This document shows positions 1-8,799 of a stretch of DNA of 64,000 nt, piece by piece. The translations under genes were made by a program, and so were the position numbers. The notes beneath the pieces are model-generated. The model ran no database searches, was not told where the DNA came from, and saw only the letters and a program-made list of their open reading frames with translations. Every line of letters begins with the position of its first letter. Position 1 is the first letter of the stretch. The stretch is from UBA830 sp038146925 (GTDB lineage: Bacteria; Pseudomonadota; Alphaproteobacteria; MPNO01; UBA830), in the NCBI GenBank assembly GCA_038146925.1, contig JAYQSP010000011.1:310001-374000 (forward strand), given 5' to 3'.

Positions 1-35
1 CGATCCTGCGCGTGAAGAACATTCTGGAAAGCTGA
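1..35 (+). CDS. C-terminal end of an unidentified upstream gene (partial)
   Basis: An open frame enters from the left edge and ends with TGA at 33-35, one base before the zapA start codon. Only about ten codons are visible (ending ILES), too few to identify a family. The tight spacing suggests translational coupling with zapA. In alphaproteobacteria a short coiled-coil protein often precedes zapA, but that is context, not something readable here. Confidence 0.4.
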   Translation, partial: ILRVKNILES

Positions 36-36
36 G

Positions 37-375
37 ATGGCGCAGGTCGAGGTCACGATCAACGGGCGGAACTATCAGATCGCCTGCGACGACGGTCAGG
101 AAGCGCATCTCGTCCAGCTCGGCGAATATATCGACAAGCGTGTACAGGAACTGGTGTCCGCGATCGGCCAGGTCGGCGATTCCCGCCTCCTTGTGATGAC
201 GTCATTGTTGATAGCCGATGAACTCGCCGAGACCTATGCCGATCTGAAAAAGACGTCCGCCGCTATGGAGTCGGCCGTGTCCGCAGAGGCGATGGAAGAA
301 AAACTGGCCGCAATCGTCGACGCCACCGCATTGCGGATAGAGGCGGTGACCCGGGACCTCGGCGACGCAGGCTGA
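37..375 (+). CDS. zapA: cell division protein ZapA
   Basis: ZapA binds polymerising FtsZ and cross-links protofilaments to stabilise the cytoplasmic Z-ring. The 112-residue product has the usual ZapA layout: an N-terminal globular part with VTINGRNYQIAC (residues 6-17), then a long charged helical region suited to the antiparallel coiled-coil tetramer. Length is normal. It starts with ATG one base after the preceding stop. The next features are 6S RNA and 5-formyltetrahydrofolate cyclo-ligase; this zapA-ssrS-fau order is widely conserved in proteobacteria and supports all three calls. Confidence 0.93.
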   Translation: MAQVEVTINGRNYQIACDDGQEAHLVQLGEYIDKRVQELVSAIGQVGDSRLLVMTSLLIADELAETYADLKKTSAAMESAVSAEAMEEKLAAIVDATALRIEAVTRDLGDAG

Positions 376-445
376 AATCGCCCCTGCCGGCGACGGGCCG
401 AATTCATTTCCCGTTTGCGATTTATGCCTTAGGTTAGGAGTTGGC

Positions 446-587
446 GGGGCTGTCCGGTGCGACACGTCTTTACATCCCTGGGGCCAATACAATTCTCTCG
501 GGAACTGTCTCTGTCGGGGTCTTGGCCCTGGCACGCGGTGCCCACCTGTCTCGTACAGGCCGCAGAGGATCACACTGACAGCCGGCC
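446..587 (+). ncRNA. ssrS: 6S RNA (alphaproteobacterial type)
   Basis: This lies between zapA and the cyclo-ligase gene, the canonical 6S RNA position. A closing stem is visible: GGCTGTC at 448-454 pairs with GACAGCC at 577-583. The inner sequence contains alphaproteobacterial-looking 6S stretches (GGGGCCAAT near 480, TCTCGGGAACTGTC near 496, GCAGAGGATC near 562). 6S RNA imitates an open promoter and sequesters sigma-70 RNA polymerase in stationary phase. The ends are estimated from the closing stem, so a few bases either side are uncertain. Confidence 0.85.
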
Positions 588-633
588 GTGACGGCTCCGC
601 CACCCTTTTTGCCAACGGCTTCGGGAACCCTCA

Positions 634-1245
634 TTGGCCGCAGGTCAGGACAATCCGTTTCATGCCAAATCGGCGCTCCGAACGAAGCTGCGTACCCGCC
701 GCGCCCGCGCGAGCGCAGCGCGGGCTGCAGAGGCCGGTGCGGCGCTGGCGACCCGGTTTATCGACCGCTTCGGGGCGGGTATGGACGGGAAAGTCGTTGC
801 CGCCTACTGGCCCATGCGCGACGAAATCGATGTTCGTCCGCTGGTCGGTCTCGTGTCGTCCCGGTCCGCAATCTGTGCGCTGCCGGTTATGTCGGGAAAG
901 GCTGATCCGCTCATCTTTCGGCGCTGGCGGCCGGGCGACGAACTGGTCGATGCAAGCTTCGGCGTAAAGGAACCCTTAGCCAGCGCGCCTCCGATCGCAC
1001 CGGATATCGTGATCGTGCCGTTGCTGGGTTTCGATGCGGCGGGCAACCGGCTCGGCTATGGCGGCGGATATTACGACCGGACCCTCGCCTCGCTGCGTGC
1101 GGCGGGCCGGGTGCTGGCGGTCGGCGTCGGCTACGACGAACAGGAAACGGACCGGATTCCGGTTCATGCGGGCGACATGCCGCTGGATATGATATTGACC
1201 GACCGGCGGACGATCGTGCCCGGGAAAACGGAAAGAACGGACTGA
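634..1245 (+). CDS. fau: 5-formyltetrahydrofolate cyclo-ligase
   Basis: Converts 5-formyl-THF to 5,10-methenyl-THF using ATP, recycling the folate storage form. The 203-residue product carries the family signature GYGGGYYDR (residues 141-149) and a basic N-terminal helix (LRTKLRTRRA). I use the TTG at 634, directly after the 6S RNA region; no better in-frame ATG precedes the conserved N-terminus. The last codons abut the next gene (stop 1243-1245, ATG 1246), so the two are probably co-transcribed. The symbol varies between databases (fau, ygfA, fthC). Confidence 0.9.
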   Translation: MAAGQDNPFHAKSALRTKLRTRRARASAARAAEAGAALATRFIDRFGAGMDGKVVAAYWPMRDEIDVRPLVGLVSSRSAICALPVMSGKADPLIFRRWRPGDELVDASFGVKEPLASAPPIAPDIVIVPLLGFDAAGNRLGYGGGYYDRTLASLRAAGRVLAVGVGYDEQETDRIPVHAGDMPLDMILTDRRTIVPGKTERTD

Positions 1246-2058
1246 ATGCGTATACTGATTTGCGGCGACGTGGTCGGCCGCTCCGGCCGCAAGGCCGTGA
1301 CCGAGAATATCCGGAAGCTGCGCGACCGGTATTCCATCGATTTTGTGATCGTCAACGGTGAGAACGCCGCAGGCGGATTCGGGATCACGCCCAAAATCTG
1401 CAATGAGTTCTTCGAGGCCGGCACCGATGCGATCACCACCGGCAATCATGTGTGGGACCAGAAAGACATCATCCCGCATTTCGATCGCGAACCGCGGATC
1501 CTGAGGCCGGCGAATTTTCCCAAAGGCACGCCGGGCAAAGGGGTGGCTCAGTTCACGGATGCGCGCGGGCGAAAGGTGGTGATCCTGCACCTGATGGCGC
1601 GGCTGTTCATGGACCCTCTGGACGATCCGTTCGCCGCGGCGAACGAGATGCTCGATACCTGGCGGCTCGGCGCCAACGCCGATGCCATTGTGCTCGATTT
1701 TCACGGCGAGGCGTCGAGCGAGAAAATGGCGATGGCGCATTTTCTCGACGGGCGGGTCTCGGTCGTCGTCGGGACGCACACGCATATCCCGACGGCGGAC
1801 GCCCAGGTATTTCCCGGCGGCACCGGCTACATGACCGATATCGGCATGTGCGGCGATTACGATTCCGTCATCGGAATCCGCAAGGAAATTTCCGTCGAAC
1901 GGTTCGTCCGCAAGATGCCGACGGCGCGCATGGAAGCGGCGCAGGGCGAGGCCACGCTGTGCGCCGTGATGATCGATACCGACGACGCCACGGGGCTGGC
2001 CACCGACATCCGCCCCATCCGGATAGGCGGCCGGCTGCGCGGCGAACAGCCGGAGTAG
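1246..2058 (+). CDS. ymdB: YmdB-family metallophosphoesterase
   Basis: The 270-residue product matches the TIGR00282/YmdB family of dinuclear-metal phosphoesterases, which in Bacillus hydrolyse 2',3'-cyclic nucleotides. Metal-ligand motifs are visible: CGDVVGRSGR (D8), NGENAAGG (residues 37-44), GNHVW (66-70) and GTHTHIPTAD further on. Length is typical. It starts immediately after fau and is followed 36 bases later by the next gene. The substrate in this organism cannot be read from sequence; the symbol follows the Bacillus name. Confidence 0.85.
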   Translation: MRILICGDVVGRSGRKAVTENIRKLRDRYSIDFVIVNGENAAGGFGITPKICNEFFEAGTDAITTGNHVWDQKDIIPHFDREPRILRPANFPKGTPGKGVAQFTDARGRKVVILHLMARLFMDPLDDPFAAANEMLDTWRLGANADAIVLDFHGEASSEKMAMAHFLDGRVSVVVGTHTHIPTADAQVFPGGTGYMTDIGMCGDYDSVIGIRKEISVERFVRKMPTARMEAAQGEATLCAVMIDTDDATGLATDIRPIRIGGRLRGEQPE

Positions 2059-2094
2059 GCCCCGCGTCCCGCGTCGCGGCGTTGGGAGATAGCC

Positions 2095-2862
2095 ATGCAA
2101 CTGACGCTTGTCACGCTGAACACCTGGAAAGGTGAAGGGGATTATCCGGCGCGGTTGTCGGCGATGGGCGACCTGATTGCGGATCTTCATCCCGATATCG
2201 TTTTTCTGCAGGAAGTCTTCGCCGTACCCGGCACGGAAATAGGCACCGCCATTTCCCTGCAGCGCCGTCTCGGGTTTAAGGCTATTTGCCATCCGGCCCG
2301 CCGCAAGGTTCTAAATTTCCAGGGCGGGCCCGTCGTATCGACCTCGGGTCTGGCGATCCTGACCCGCTTTGAAACACGCAACGCGCGACGGCTGGTTCTG
2401 CCGTCCGATCCGGCGGATGGTGAGCGGATCGCGCAGATTGCGGAGATCGATCCGGCCCCCTCCCGGGGGATCGGGCTGCATGCGGTCAATCTCCATCTCA
2501 CTCACCTGCGCGATGCGCGGGCGTTGCGGCAGTCTCAGTTCGCGGCTGCCTGTGGGGCCGTTGGGCTGACGCCGGGCGCACCTGTGCTTTTCGCTGGCGA
2601 TTTCAACGATGATGCGGATCGGGTGTGGCTGGAGGACGCGGTGGGCTCCTCCGGCAGGGAGATCCGAAACGGCCGCGAAAATCCCGGCTCGGCCTGCAAA
2701 TCGCCCACGTTAATCCATCCTCCCCAGGATGGCGGGCCCTCGTGCATCGACCATATCCTGTGCGCGCCGCGAGGCGTAAAATTCATCGAAATCAGCCACC
2801 ACGGAGACGCGACGGCGAGCGATCATCTGGCTGTACGCGCCGTCATCGACCTCGGGGAATAA
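2095..2862 (+). CDS. endonuclease/exonuclease/phosphatase-fold protein
   Basis: The 255-residue product has the EEP (DNase I-like) fold motifs: TLNTWKGEGD (residues 7-16), LQEVF with the metal-binding Glu near residue 40, AGDFNDDAD in the middle, and the terminal DHILCAPR and SDHLAVRAV with catalytic Asp-His. No signal peptide is seen. Members include phosphodiesterases, lipid phosphatases and nucleases, and nothing here picks a substrate. It follows ymdB closely on the same strand and may share its transcript. Confidence 0.8.
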   Translation: MQLTLVTLNTWKGEGDYPARLSAMGDLIADLHPDIVFLQEVFAVPGTEIGTAISLQRRLGFKAICHPARRKVLNFQGGPVVSTSGLAILTRFETRNARRLVLPSDPADGERIAQIAEIDPAPSRGIGLHAVNLHLTHLRDARALRQSQFAAACGAVGLTPGAPVLFAGDFNDDADRVWLEDAVGSSGREIRNGRENPGSACKSPTLIHPPQDGGPSCIDHILCAPRGVKFIEISHHGDATASDHLAVRAVIDLGE

Positions 2863-3330
2863 ATTCGTCGGCGCCGCGTCGGGTACCGGGGTACCCGCCG
2901 GCGGTGAAAATTCGTTCAGAGGCGATGAATTTTAGTCGACCCGGAGGTACGTCTGGCGGTATTGTCCGGCTCCCTTTGAAAGCGAGTAGCTCCATGGCCG
3001 GTGCCCCCCGATTGCGTAAAAACGAAATACCACAGGGACAGTTGTTCCGTGCCGCCGGAGGGATCATGTGGGAATACGCCGGCGAGGCGCCGACCCAGGC
3101 GCCGGAACTGCACGCCAAGCTGCTGCGTCAGGGCGACGCCCGCACCATCAAGATCATCGCCGTGAATGCGCTGCTCGACCGGGGGCTGTTCGAACCGGTC
3201 GGTTGATACGGTTCACACTTTGCCGATTATGACAACGGATGTAGCGGCATTAGCTGCCGCCTGATCGCCTGTCGCTTCCGATAGCTTGTCATCGGGTTCC
3301 CGTGTGGTGAGTATCGGAGCCCATTCCGCA
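2863..3330. other. gene-poor gap with a palindrome and one possible small gene
   Basis: About 470 bases separate the EEP-fold gene from the O-antigen-ligase-like gene. Near 2880-2895 there is a palindromic stretch (GGGTACC facing GGTACCC) that could form a small hairpin after the upstream gene; it has no T-run. The only plausible coding sequence is the small ORF listed separately at 3066-3206. I see no RNA gene. Confidence 0.5.
3066..3206 (+). CDS. possible small protein, 46 residues, unknown
   Basis: The ATG at 3066 is preceded by a strong Shine-Dalgarno-like GGAGGG (3057-3062). The product is a soluble, mostly helical 46-mer beginning MWEYAGEAPTQ and ending LLDRGLFEPVG. The open frame extends further upstream, but the ribosome site argues for this start. 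I do not recognise a family. Good codon usage and the RBS support expression; short length and isolation keep confidence low. Confidence 0.4.
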   Translation: MWEYAGEAPTQAPELHAKLLRQGDARTIKIIAVNALLDRGLFEPVG

Positions 3331-5132
3331 ATGCCGAACGGCGGGTCATTGATGCCGACATCACGCACATCACGGACGGATCTCCTGCACAGCGTAATAT
3401 TCGTCATCGTCGGGCTTTGCATTTTGCAAGGCGTGGATCCGGCGACTCATTCCTATGTGGTTCCGAAATGGATTGGTGTCGCGGCGGCAACCGCGCTGAT
3501 CCTGGTCGTGGCGCTGGTTTCGGTTTGGCTAAATCGAGAAATTCGTCTCGATCGCGTCGACGGGATCGTCGCGGTATTCGCGATTTTTGCGGCAGGCAGT
3601 CTTATCTGGTCGGACGACCCGGCCGGCGGCGCAGCACATCTCGGCGGGCTGATAGCCGCGCTGATTGTCTTTTGTTACGCGCGTCGATGCGATTGCCGGA
3701 AATTGGGTTTTCGGATGGCGTTGTTGTGTCTTCTTGCCACCGGCATATCGCTGATGTGGGCGGCGATCCTGCCAGAATACCAGGGCGGTTTCGGCAACGA
3801 AAACCGGTTTGCGCATGCATTGCTTCTGATGATGCCGTACCTGGCGCTCTGGGTCTCGCTCCGGCAGTCGCCCGACCGCTGGCTCGAGCCAGGACTGGCG
3901 TTTTGCGCAGTTGTCTACCTTGTGGCGGTCAACGATTCACACGCCGAGTATCTGGTCGTGGTCCTATTGGTTCTGGTCGTGCTGCTGAGGAAACTCTTCA
4001 ATTACCGACGGTCTTTCGACGTAGCCACGGGGTTTCTCGTGGCGGCTGGCGGTGTTGCCGTCGCGTGGGTATTACGCGAACACCTGCTGCACGTCGCCCC
4101 TGTCGAGATACGATTGGAGATAGGCCTCAACACGATTGCCGTATGGCTGGACCAGCCGGTATTGGGCACCGGCATCGGCGGGTTCGACTTTCATTATCCA
4201 ACCCATCAACAGACCCATCTTTCTTGGTATCCGGGTTTTGGAGACACGTTTGCCACGTTCATCCGTTGTCATGGACGCAGCTCACAACGAGCCGCTGCAG
4301 TTCCTGGCTGAATTCGGAATCGCGGGCTTTCTGCTCGCTGCGCTTGCCGCCCTGACGGTCAGGCGCAATGTGACCCCAATGGCGTGTATGACGCTTGTTT
4401 CCCGAATGGCGGTGCTCTGCCTTGCCATCGTTGCGGTAATTTCGTTGTTCGATTTTCCACTGCGAACACCTGCGACTGTATCATTGGCGGCGGTGTCGCT
4501 GGGACTTGTCGTCCGGTTCCTGCCGGAGGTACAAGCCCAGTCGTTCGTTCTAGGGTCCCGGCGACTGATGGTCGTTACCATGCTGTTGGTTTTGGGGGGG
4601 GCTGACGGCGCCTGCGGCGATACCGTCTCTCTACCTGGCCAACCGGCACAATTTTACGGCCATAGCCATCACGGATGTTTCACCCCAACACGGATACGTC
4701 CAGGCGATCCGGTCCTACAAGCGTTTCCCGCTATCGCCAGATTATCGGCGCCAACTCGGCGTGTCGTATCTCCGGTGGCTTACAAGCGGCGTGCAGCGGG
4801 ATATAGCCCGCGCGCAGGATCACGGCCGGATCTTCCGGATCGGACAGAGCGCCAGCGCGGAGCAGCCCGGTGTCCTGATCGTTCGCATCGAGACGCTGCT
4901 CCTGCTTGGTCTCACACCGGCAGCGCGGAAGGAGATCGACTCCCACCTGCAAACGCTGAAACGTGTTGCCCCCTATCTGGTCGACACGCACTTGATCGAG
5001 GCCACCTATGCCAACGCGATCGGCGACCGGGAGAGAGCGCAACGGGCATTGGACCGGGCGGGCGATGTTCGGTCTTACACCCGCACGCCGCAGGTGGTGG
5101 TGTCTGCCGCACGCCGGCGGTTGGGGTTTTAG
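3331..5132 (+). pseudogene. O-antigen ligase/polymerase-like membrane protein, two frame changes
   Basis: Coding continues through three successive frames. The first frame (to about 4260) encodes many hydrophobic segments (e.g. SVIFVIVGLCILQG). A second frame then carries AHNEPLQFLAEFGIAGF, the His/Glu motif after the large periplasmic loop in the Wzy/WaaL superfamily. A third frame, after a run of eight G at 4594-4601, continues as LTAPAAIPSLYLANR and a helical TPR-like tail ending RRRLGF (stop 5130-5132). Each change behaves as one extra base. The restored product would be about 600 residues, probably polymerising or ligating surface polysaccharide in the inner membrane. The cause could be real decay, slippage at G8, or sequence error. 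The start at 3331 has GGAG upstream; 3352 is an alternative. Confidence 0.7.
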
Positions 5133-5287
5133 CGCTTCCGCGTCTGCCGGCGCGTCACCGCGATCCCGGCGCCGACGGTGAGGTCGAGCGTGCGGTCGAG
5201 CGACGCAGCGCCGTTGATGTCGGGGATACCGAACGCGCTTACGCTATCGTATTCGATGGCCACAGCGCCGCAGGGACCCCGCCCCAT
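5129..5287 (-). CDS. possible small ORF or gene remnant, 52 residues
   Basis: On the minus strand an ATG at 5287 opens a 52-codon frame ending TAA at 5129-5131, overlapping the tail of the broken ligase gene. The middle (FGIPDINGAASLDRTLDLTV) looks more like real protein than random translation, but I recognise no family. It could be the last piece of a deleted gene or chance. It is the only coding-like content between 5133 and yebC. Confidence 0.22.
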   Translation of the reverse strand: MGRGPCGAVAIEYDSVSAFGIPDINGAASLDRTLDLTVGAGIAVTRRQTRKR

Positions 5288-5416
5288 TCCTGCCACATTA
5301 TCCGGCTAACCTGCCAAAATTCGCCGGAATCGCTCGGAAATGTGGGGGTTCGGGGTCGCAATTACACCAGATATGGTATAGATTGCGGCGTTTTGAGGGG
5401 CAAAGTCGGAGCGACC

Positions 5417-6163
5417 ATGGCGGGCCATTCCAAATTCAAGAATATCCAGTACCGAAAAGGCGCGCAGGATGCCAAGCGCGCCAAGGTTTTCACCAAGCTG
5501 ATCCGTGAACTGACGGTCGCGGCCAAGAGCGGCGGCGACCCGGATTCCAATCCGCGTCTGCGGGCTGCGATTGCGGCGTCGAAAAGCGCCAACATGGCGA
5601 AGGACACGATGGAACGTGCCATCGCGCGCGGCGCCGGCAACGAAGACACCGAGCAGTACGAGGAAATCCGCTACGAGGGATACGGGCCCAAGGGCGTCGC
5701 GGTGATCGTCGAGGCGCTGACGGACAACCGCAACCGCACTGCCAGCGATGTGCGCGCCGCGTTTACGAAGTACGGCGGCAATCTGGGCGAGACCGGCAGC
5801 GTCAATTTCATGTTCGACCAGGTCGGGCAGGTCACCTATCCGGCGGATGCCGCCGGCAGCGAAGAAATGTTCGAGGCCGCCCTGGAGGCGGGTGCGCAGG
5901 ATGTGCAGTCCGGTGAGGACGGGCACGAGATCACCTGCGATCCGAACGACTTCAACGAAGTCCGCGATGGCCTGGAGGCCAGATTCGGTTCCGCCGAATC
6001 CGCCGGGCTGACGTGGAAGCCGCAGAATACGGTGGAGCTCGACGCCGACAGCGCCCGGACCATGCTTAACCTGCTGGATGCGCTGGAGGACAATGACGAC
6101 GTGCAGAACGTGTCTTCCAACGTCGAAATCGACGACGCCGTCATGGCCGAGCTCGAAGGCTGA
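5417..6163 (+). CDS. yebC: YebC/PmpR family protein
   Basis: The 248-residue product begins with the hallmark MAGHSKFKNIQYRKGAQDAK and contains the family's three-domain layout, including KYGGNLGETGSVNFMF in the middle. YebC/PmpR proteins were described as DNA-binding regulators; some members act in translation, easing ribosome stalling at proline runs. The reading frame is open far upstream, which would appear to fuse it to the ligase, but family length and the conserved start place the gene at ATG 5417. It sits 14 bases before ruvC, the standard yebC-ruvCAB arrangement. Confidence 0.93.
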   Translation: MAGHSKFKNIQYRKGAQDAKRAKVFTKLIRELTVAAKSGGDPDSNPRLRAAIAASKSANMAKDTMERAIARGAGNEDTEQYEEIRYEGYGPKGVAVIVEALTDNRNRTASDVRAAFTKYGGNLGETGSVNFMFDQVGQVTYPADAAGSEEMFEAALEAGAQDVQSGEDGHEITCDPNDFNEVRDGLEARFGSAESAGLTWKPQNTVELDADSARTMLNLLDALEDNDDVQNVSSNVEIDDAVMAELEG

Positions 6164-6177
6164 GGGGGAGGGCGCGG

Positions 6178-6696
6178 ATGGCGATACGGCTGATCGGTCT
6201 CGATCCCGGGCTGCGCCGCACCGGCTGGGGCGTGATCGAGGTCGACGGCAACAGCCTCGTCCATGTCGCATCCGGGGCGGTGATTTCGACCGCCAGCCTG
6301 CCGCTTGCCGATAGACTTTCGCAGCTATTCGAAGCCCTGACCGGCGTCCTGAACATCCACAGACCCGCCGAAGCCGCGGTCGAGGAAACCTTCGTCAACA
6401 AGAACCCCGCCTCGACGCTCAAACTTGGTCAGGCGCGCGGCGCGGTGATGCTGGCTCCGGCGCAGCTTGGCCTCCCGGTGGCGGAGTATTCCGCCAACCT
6501 GATCAAGAAATCGCTGGTCGGAAACGGCCATGCCGACAAAAACCAGGTGCAGGCGATGGTCGGCATTCTGCTGCCCGGCGCCAAGCCCGAGACCGCGGAT
6601 GCGGCCGACGCGCTGGCGATCGCCATCTGCCACGCCCATCACCGCCGCGCGCCGGCGATCGCCGATGCGGCGCTGGCGGCGGGAGCGCGCGCATGA
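6178..6696 (+). CDS. ruvC: Holliday junction endodeoxyribonuclease RuvC
   Basis: RuvC dimers cut four-way junctions made during recombination and replication restart. The 172-residue product keeps the RNase H-like acidic centre: Asp9 in GLDPG, Glu69/Glu70 in AVEETFVNKNP, and the C-terminal pair in TADAADALAIA (about 141 and 144). It overlaps ruvA by four bases (ATGA), so the two are translationally coupled within ruvCAB. Confidence 0.96.
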   Translation: MAIRLIGLDPGLRRTGWGVIEVDGNSLVHVASGAVISTASLPLADRLSQLFEALTGVLNIHRPAEAAVEETFVNKNPASTLKLGQARGAVMLAPAQLGLPVAEYSANLIKKSLVGNGHADKNQVQAMVGILLPGAKPETADAADALAIAICHAHHRRAPAIADAALAAGARA

Positions 6697-7310
6697 TCGC
6701 AAAGCTCACCGGACTGCTCGATTCCATCGGCGAGGACTGGGCCGTGATCGATGTGAACGGCGTCGGCTATCTGGTGTTCTGTTCGACCCGGACGCTGGCT
6801 CAGCTGCCGGGCCGCGGCGAGGCGGTTTCGTTCGTCATCGAAACCCACATTCGGGAAGACCACATTCACCTCTACGGCTTTCTCGAACAGGCCGAACGCG
6901 AATGGTTCCGGCTGCTGACGACCGTCCAGGGCGTCGGTGCCAAGGTGGGCCTCGGCATCCTGTCGGTGCTCGCGCCCAGGGATCTGTCGGATGCGATCCT
7001 CGCCCAGGACAAGGGCATGATCACCCGCGCGCCCGGCGTCGGGCCGAAACTGGCGACCCGGCTGCTGACCGAACTGAAAGACAAGGTCGGCGGCCTTGCC
7101 GAGTTCGCGCCGCCGCAGGTCGCGGCCGCTGGCGCCGACGAAGGATCCGCGGCCCGCGGCAGTTTCGACGACGCGGTTTCGGCGTTGGTCAATCTCGGCT
7201 ATCAGCGCGGCGCCGCGTTCGGCGCGGTGTCCGGCGCGATGCGCTCCATCGGCGATGATGCGGCGGTTGAGGATCTGATCCGCGCGGGGCTGAAGGAGCT
7301 GACGGCATGA
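6693..7310 (+). CDS. ruvA: Holliday junction branch migration protein RuvA
   Basis: RuvA tetramers bind the junction and load RuvB rings. The 205-residue product has the N-terminal OB domain (MIAKLTGLLDSI), the helix-hairpin-helix domain with TTVQGVGAKVGLGIL and RAPGVGPKLATRLL near residues 75-125, and a C-terminal RuvB-binding domain after an Ala/Gly-rich linker (AAAGADEGSAARG). Start and stop overlap ruvC and ruvB by four bases each. Confidence 0.96.
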   Translation: MIAKLTGLLDSIGEDWAVIDVNGVGYLVFCSTRTLAQLPGRGEAVSFVIETHIREDHIHLYGFLEQAEREWFRLLTTVQGVGAKVGLGILSVLAPRDLSDAILAQDKGMITRAPGVGPKLATRLLTELKDKVGGLAEFAPPQVAAAGADEGSAARGSFDDAVSALVNLGYQRGAAFGAVSGAMRSIGDDAAVEDLIRAGLKELTA

Positions 7311-8356
7311 GTGAGGATCGCGCCGTCGCCGCCAATTTTTCCGAGGACGATCAGCCGGAAGGCCATGTCCGCCCGCAGCTGCTGGATGATTTCGTCGGTC
7401 AGCCGGCATTGCGCGACAACCTGCGGGTGTTCGTCGAAGCGGCGCGTGGCCGGCGCGAGGCGATGGATCATGTGCTGTTTTTCGGCCCGCCTGGTCTCGG
7501 CAAGACCACGCTCGCGCAGATCGTGTCGCGCGAACTGGGGGTCGGTTTTCGTGCGACCTCCGGCCCGGTCATCGCCAAGGCCGGCGACCTCGCCGCCATT
7601 CTGACCAACCTGGAACCGCTCGACGTTCTGTTTATCGATGAAATCCACCGGCTGAACCCGGCGGTCGAGGAAATCCTCTATCCGGCGATGGAGGACGGCA
7701 AGCTGGATCTGATTATCGGCGAAGGTCCGTCGGCGCGGTCGGTCCAGATCGAACTGCCGCCGTTCACGCTGGTCGGCGCGACGACACGCTCGGGTCTGCT
7801 GACGACGCCGCTGCGCGAACGGTTCGGTATTCCGCTGCGACTGGAATTCTACGAAGTCGACGATCTGGTCAAGATCGTCCGCCGCGGGGCAGGGGTGCTG
7901 GGCGTCAACGTCACGACCGACGGCGCGACCGAAATTGCGGCGCGGTCCCGGGGCACGCCGCGTGTGGCCGTACGACTGTTGCGCCGGGTGCGCGATTTCG
8001 CCGGCGTCGCCGGGGCGGAGGCGGTCGATGCCAAGATTGCCGACGCCGCGCTCGGCCGGCTGGAGGTCGACAAGATCGGTCTCGATTCCATGGACCGTCG
8101 CTATCTGATGTGCATCGCCGAAAACTATGCCGGCGGACCGGTCGGCGTGGACACCCTGGCCGCCGCCCTGTCGGAACAGCGCGATGCCATTGAAGAAGTG
8201 ATCGAACCCTTCCTGCTGCAATCCGGCCTTCTGCAGCGCACGCCGCGCGGCCGCATGCTGACCCTGAACGCCTATCGGCATCTCGGCGTGTCGGCGCCGT
8301 CAGGGCACGATTCCCAGCTCGACCTTCTGTCATCAGACGGAGACGGCGATGACTGA
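7307..8356 (+). CDS. ruvB: Holliday junction branch migration ATPase RuvB
   Basis: RuvB is the hexameric AAA+ motor that pulls DNA through the RuvA-bound junction. The 349-residue product shows Walker A GPPGLGKTT (60-68), Walker B VLFIDEIHRL (Asp111, Glu112), sensor motif GATTRSGLL, and the C-terminal winged helix with TPRGRMLT. The ATG overlaps the ruvA stop by four bases and its end overlaps ybgC by eight. Confidence 0.96.
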   Translation: MSEDRAVAANFSEDDQPEGHVRPQLLDDFVGQPALRDNLRVFVEAARGRREAMDHVLFFGPPGLGKTTLAQIVSRELGVGFRATSGPVIAKAGDLAAILTNLEPLDVLFIDEIHRLNPAVEEILYPAMEDGKLDLIIGEGPSARSVQIELPPFTLVGATTRSGLLTTPLRERFGIPLRLEFYEVDDLVKIVRRGAGVLGVNVTTDGATEIAARSRGTPRVAVRLLRRVRDFAGVAGAEAVDAKIADAALGRLEVDKIGLDSMDRRYLMCIAENYAGGPVGVDTLAAALSEQRDAIEEVIEPFLLQSGLLQRTPRGRMLTLNAYRHLGVSAPSGHDSQLDLLSSDGDGDD

Positions 8357-8774
8357 TGTGGCCGGCGAACATGTCTTTCCCGTCCGCGTCTATTACGAGG
8401 ACACGGATGCCGGCGGGGTGGTGTATCACAGCAATTATCTCCGTTTCGCCGAACGGGCGCGGACAGAACTTCTGCGCGATGCCGGGATCGATCACACGAC
8501 CCTGATGGCGGAAAGCGGCCTGATGTTCGCGGTACGCCGCTGCGAGGCCGAATACGTGAAACCCGCGCGGCTCGACGATGCGCTGGAAATCCGCACCCGC
8601 TGTCTGGAGGCGACCGGCGCCAGTTTCTGGCTCGAACAGCTCGTACAGCGCGCCGGGGAAACCCTGGTCGAGATGAAGCTGCGGCTGGTCTGCCTGAAGG
8701 CAGACGGACGACCGGCGCGTCTGCCCGACAATCTCAAAGCGATGCTCGGTGCGGGCGTCGCCTCCCTGACATAA
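8349..8774 (+). CDS. ybgC: YbgC family hot-dog acyl-CoA thioesterase
   Basis: A 141-residue hot-dog-fold thioesterase. The catalytic motif YYEDTDAGGVVYHSNYLRF (about residues 15-33) contains the family Asp and the helix that binds CoA. YbgC hydrolyses acyl-CoA and in some species interacts with phospholipid synthesis. It overlaps ruvB by eight bases and precedes tolQ by 25, linking the ruv and tol-pal genes into one apparent transcript. Confidence 0.92.
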   Translation: MTDVAGEHVFPVRVYYEDTDAGGVVYHSNYLRFAERARTELLRDAGIDHTTLMAESGLMFAVRRCEAEYVKPARLDDALEIRTRCLEATGASFWLEQLVQRAGETLVEMKLRLVCLKADGRPARLPDNLKAMLGAGVASLT

Positions 8775-8799
8775 CAACAGGCTACCAACGGATACAAGT

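Noticed and set aside
4136..6163. A single 675-residue open frame joining the ligase tail with YebC
   Set aside because: The conserved YebC start at 5417 and normal family length show it is a chance read-through of the same frame; the true ligase tail lies in another frame ending at 5132.
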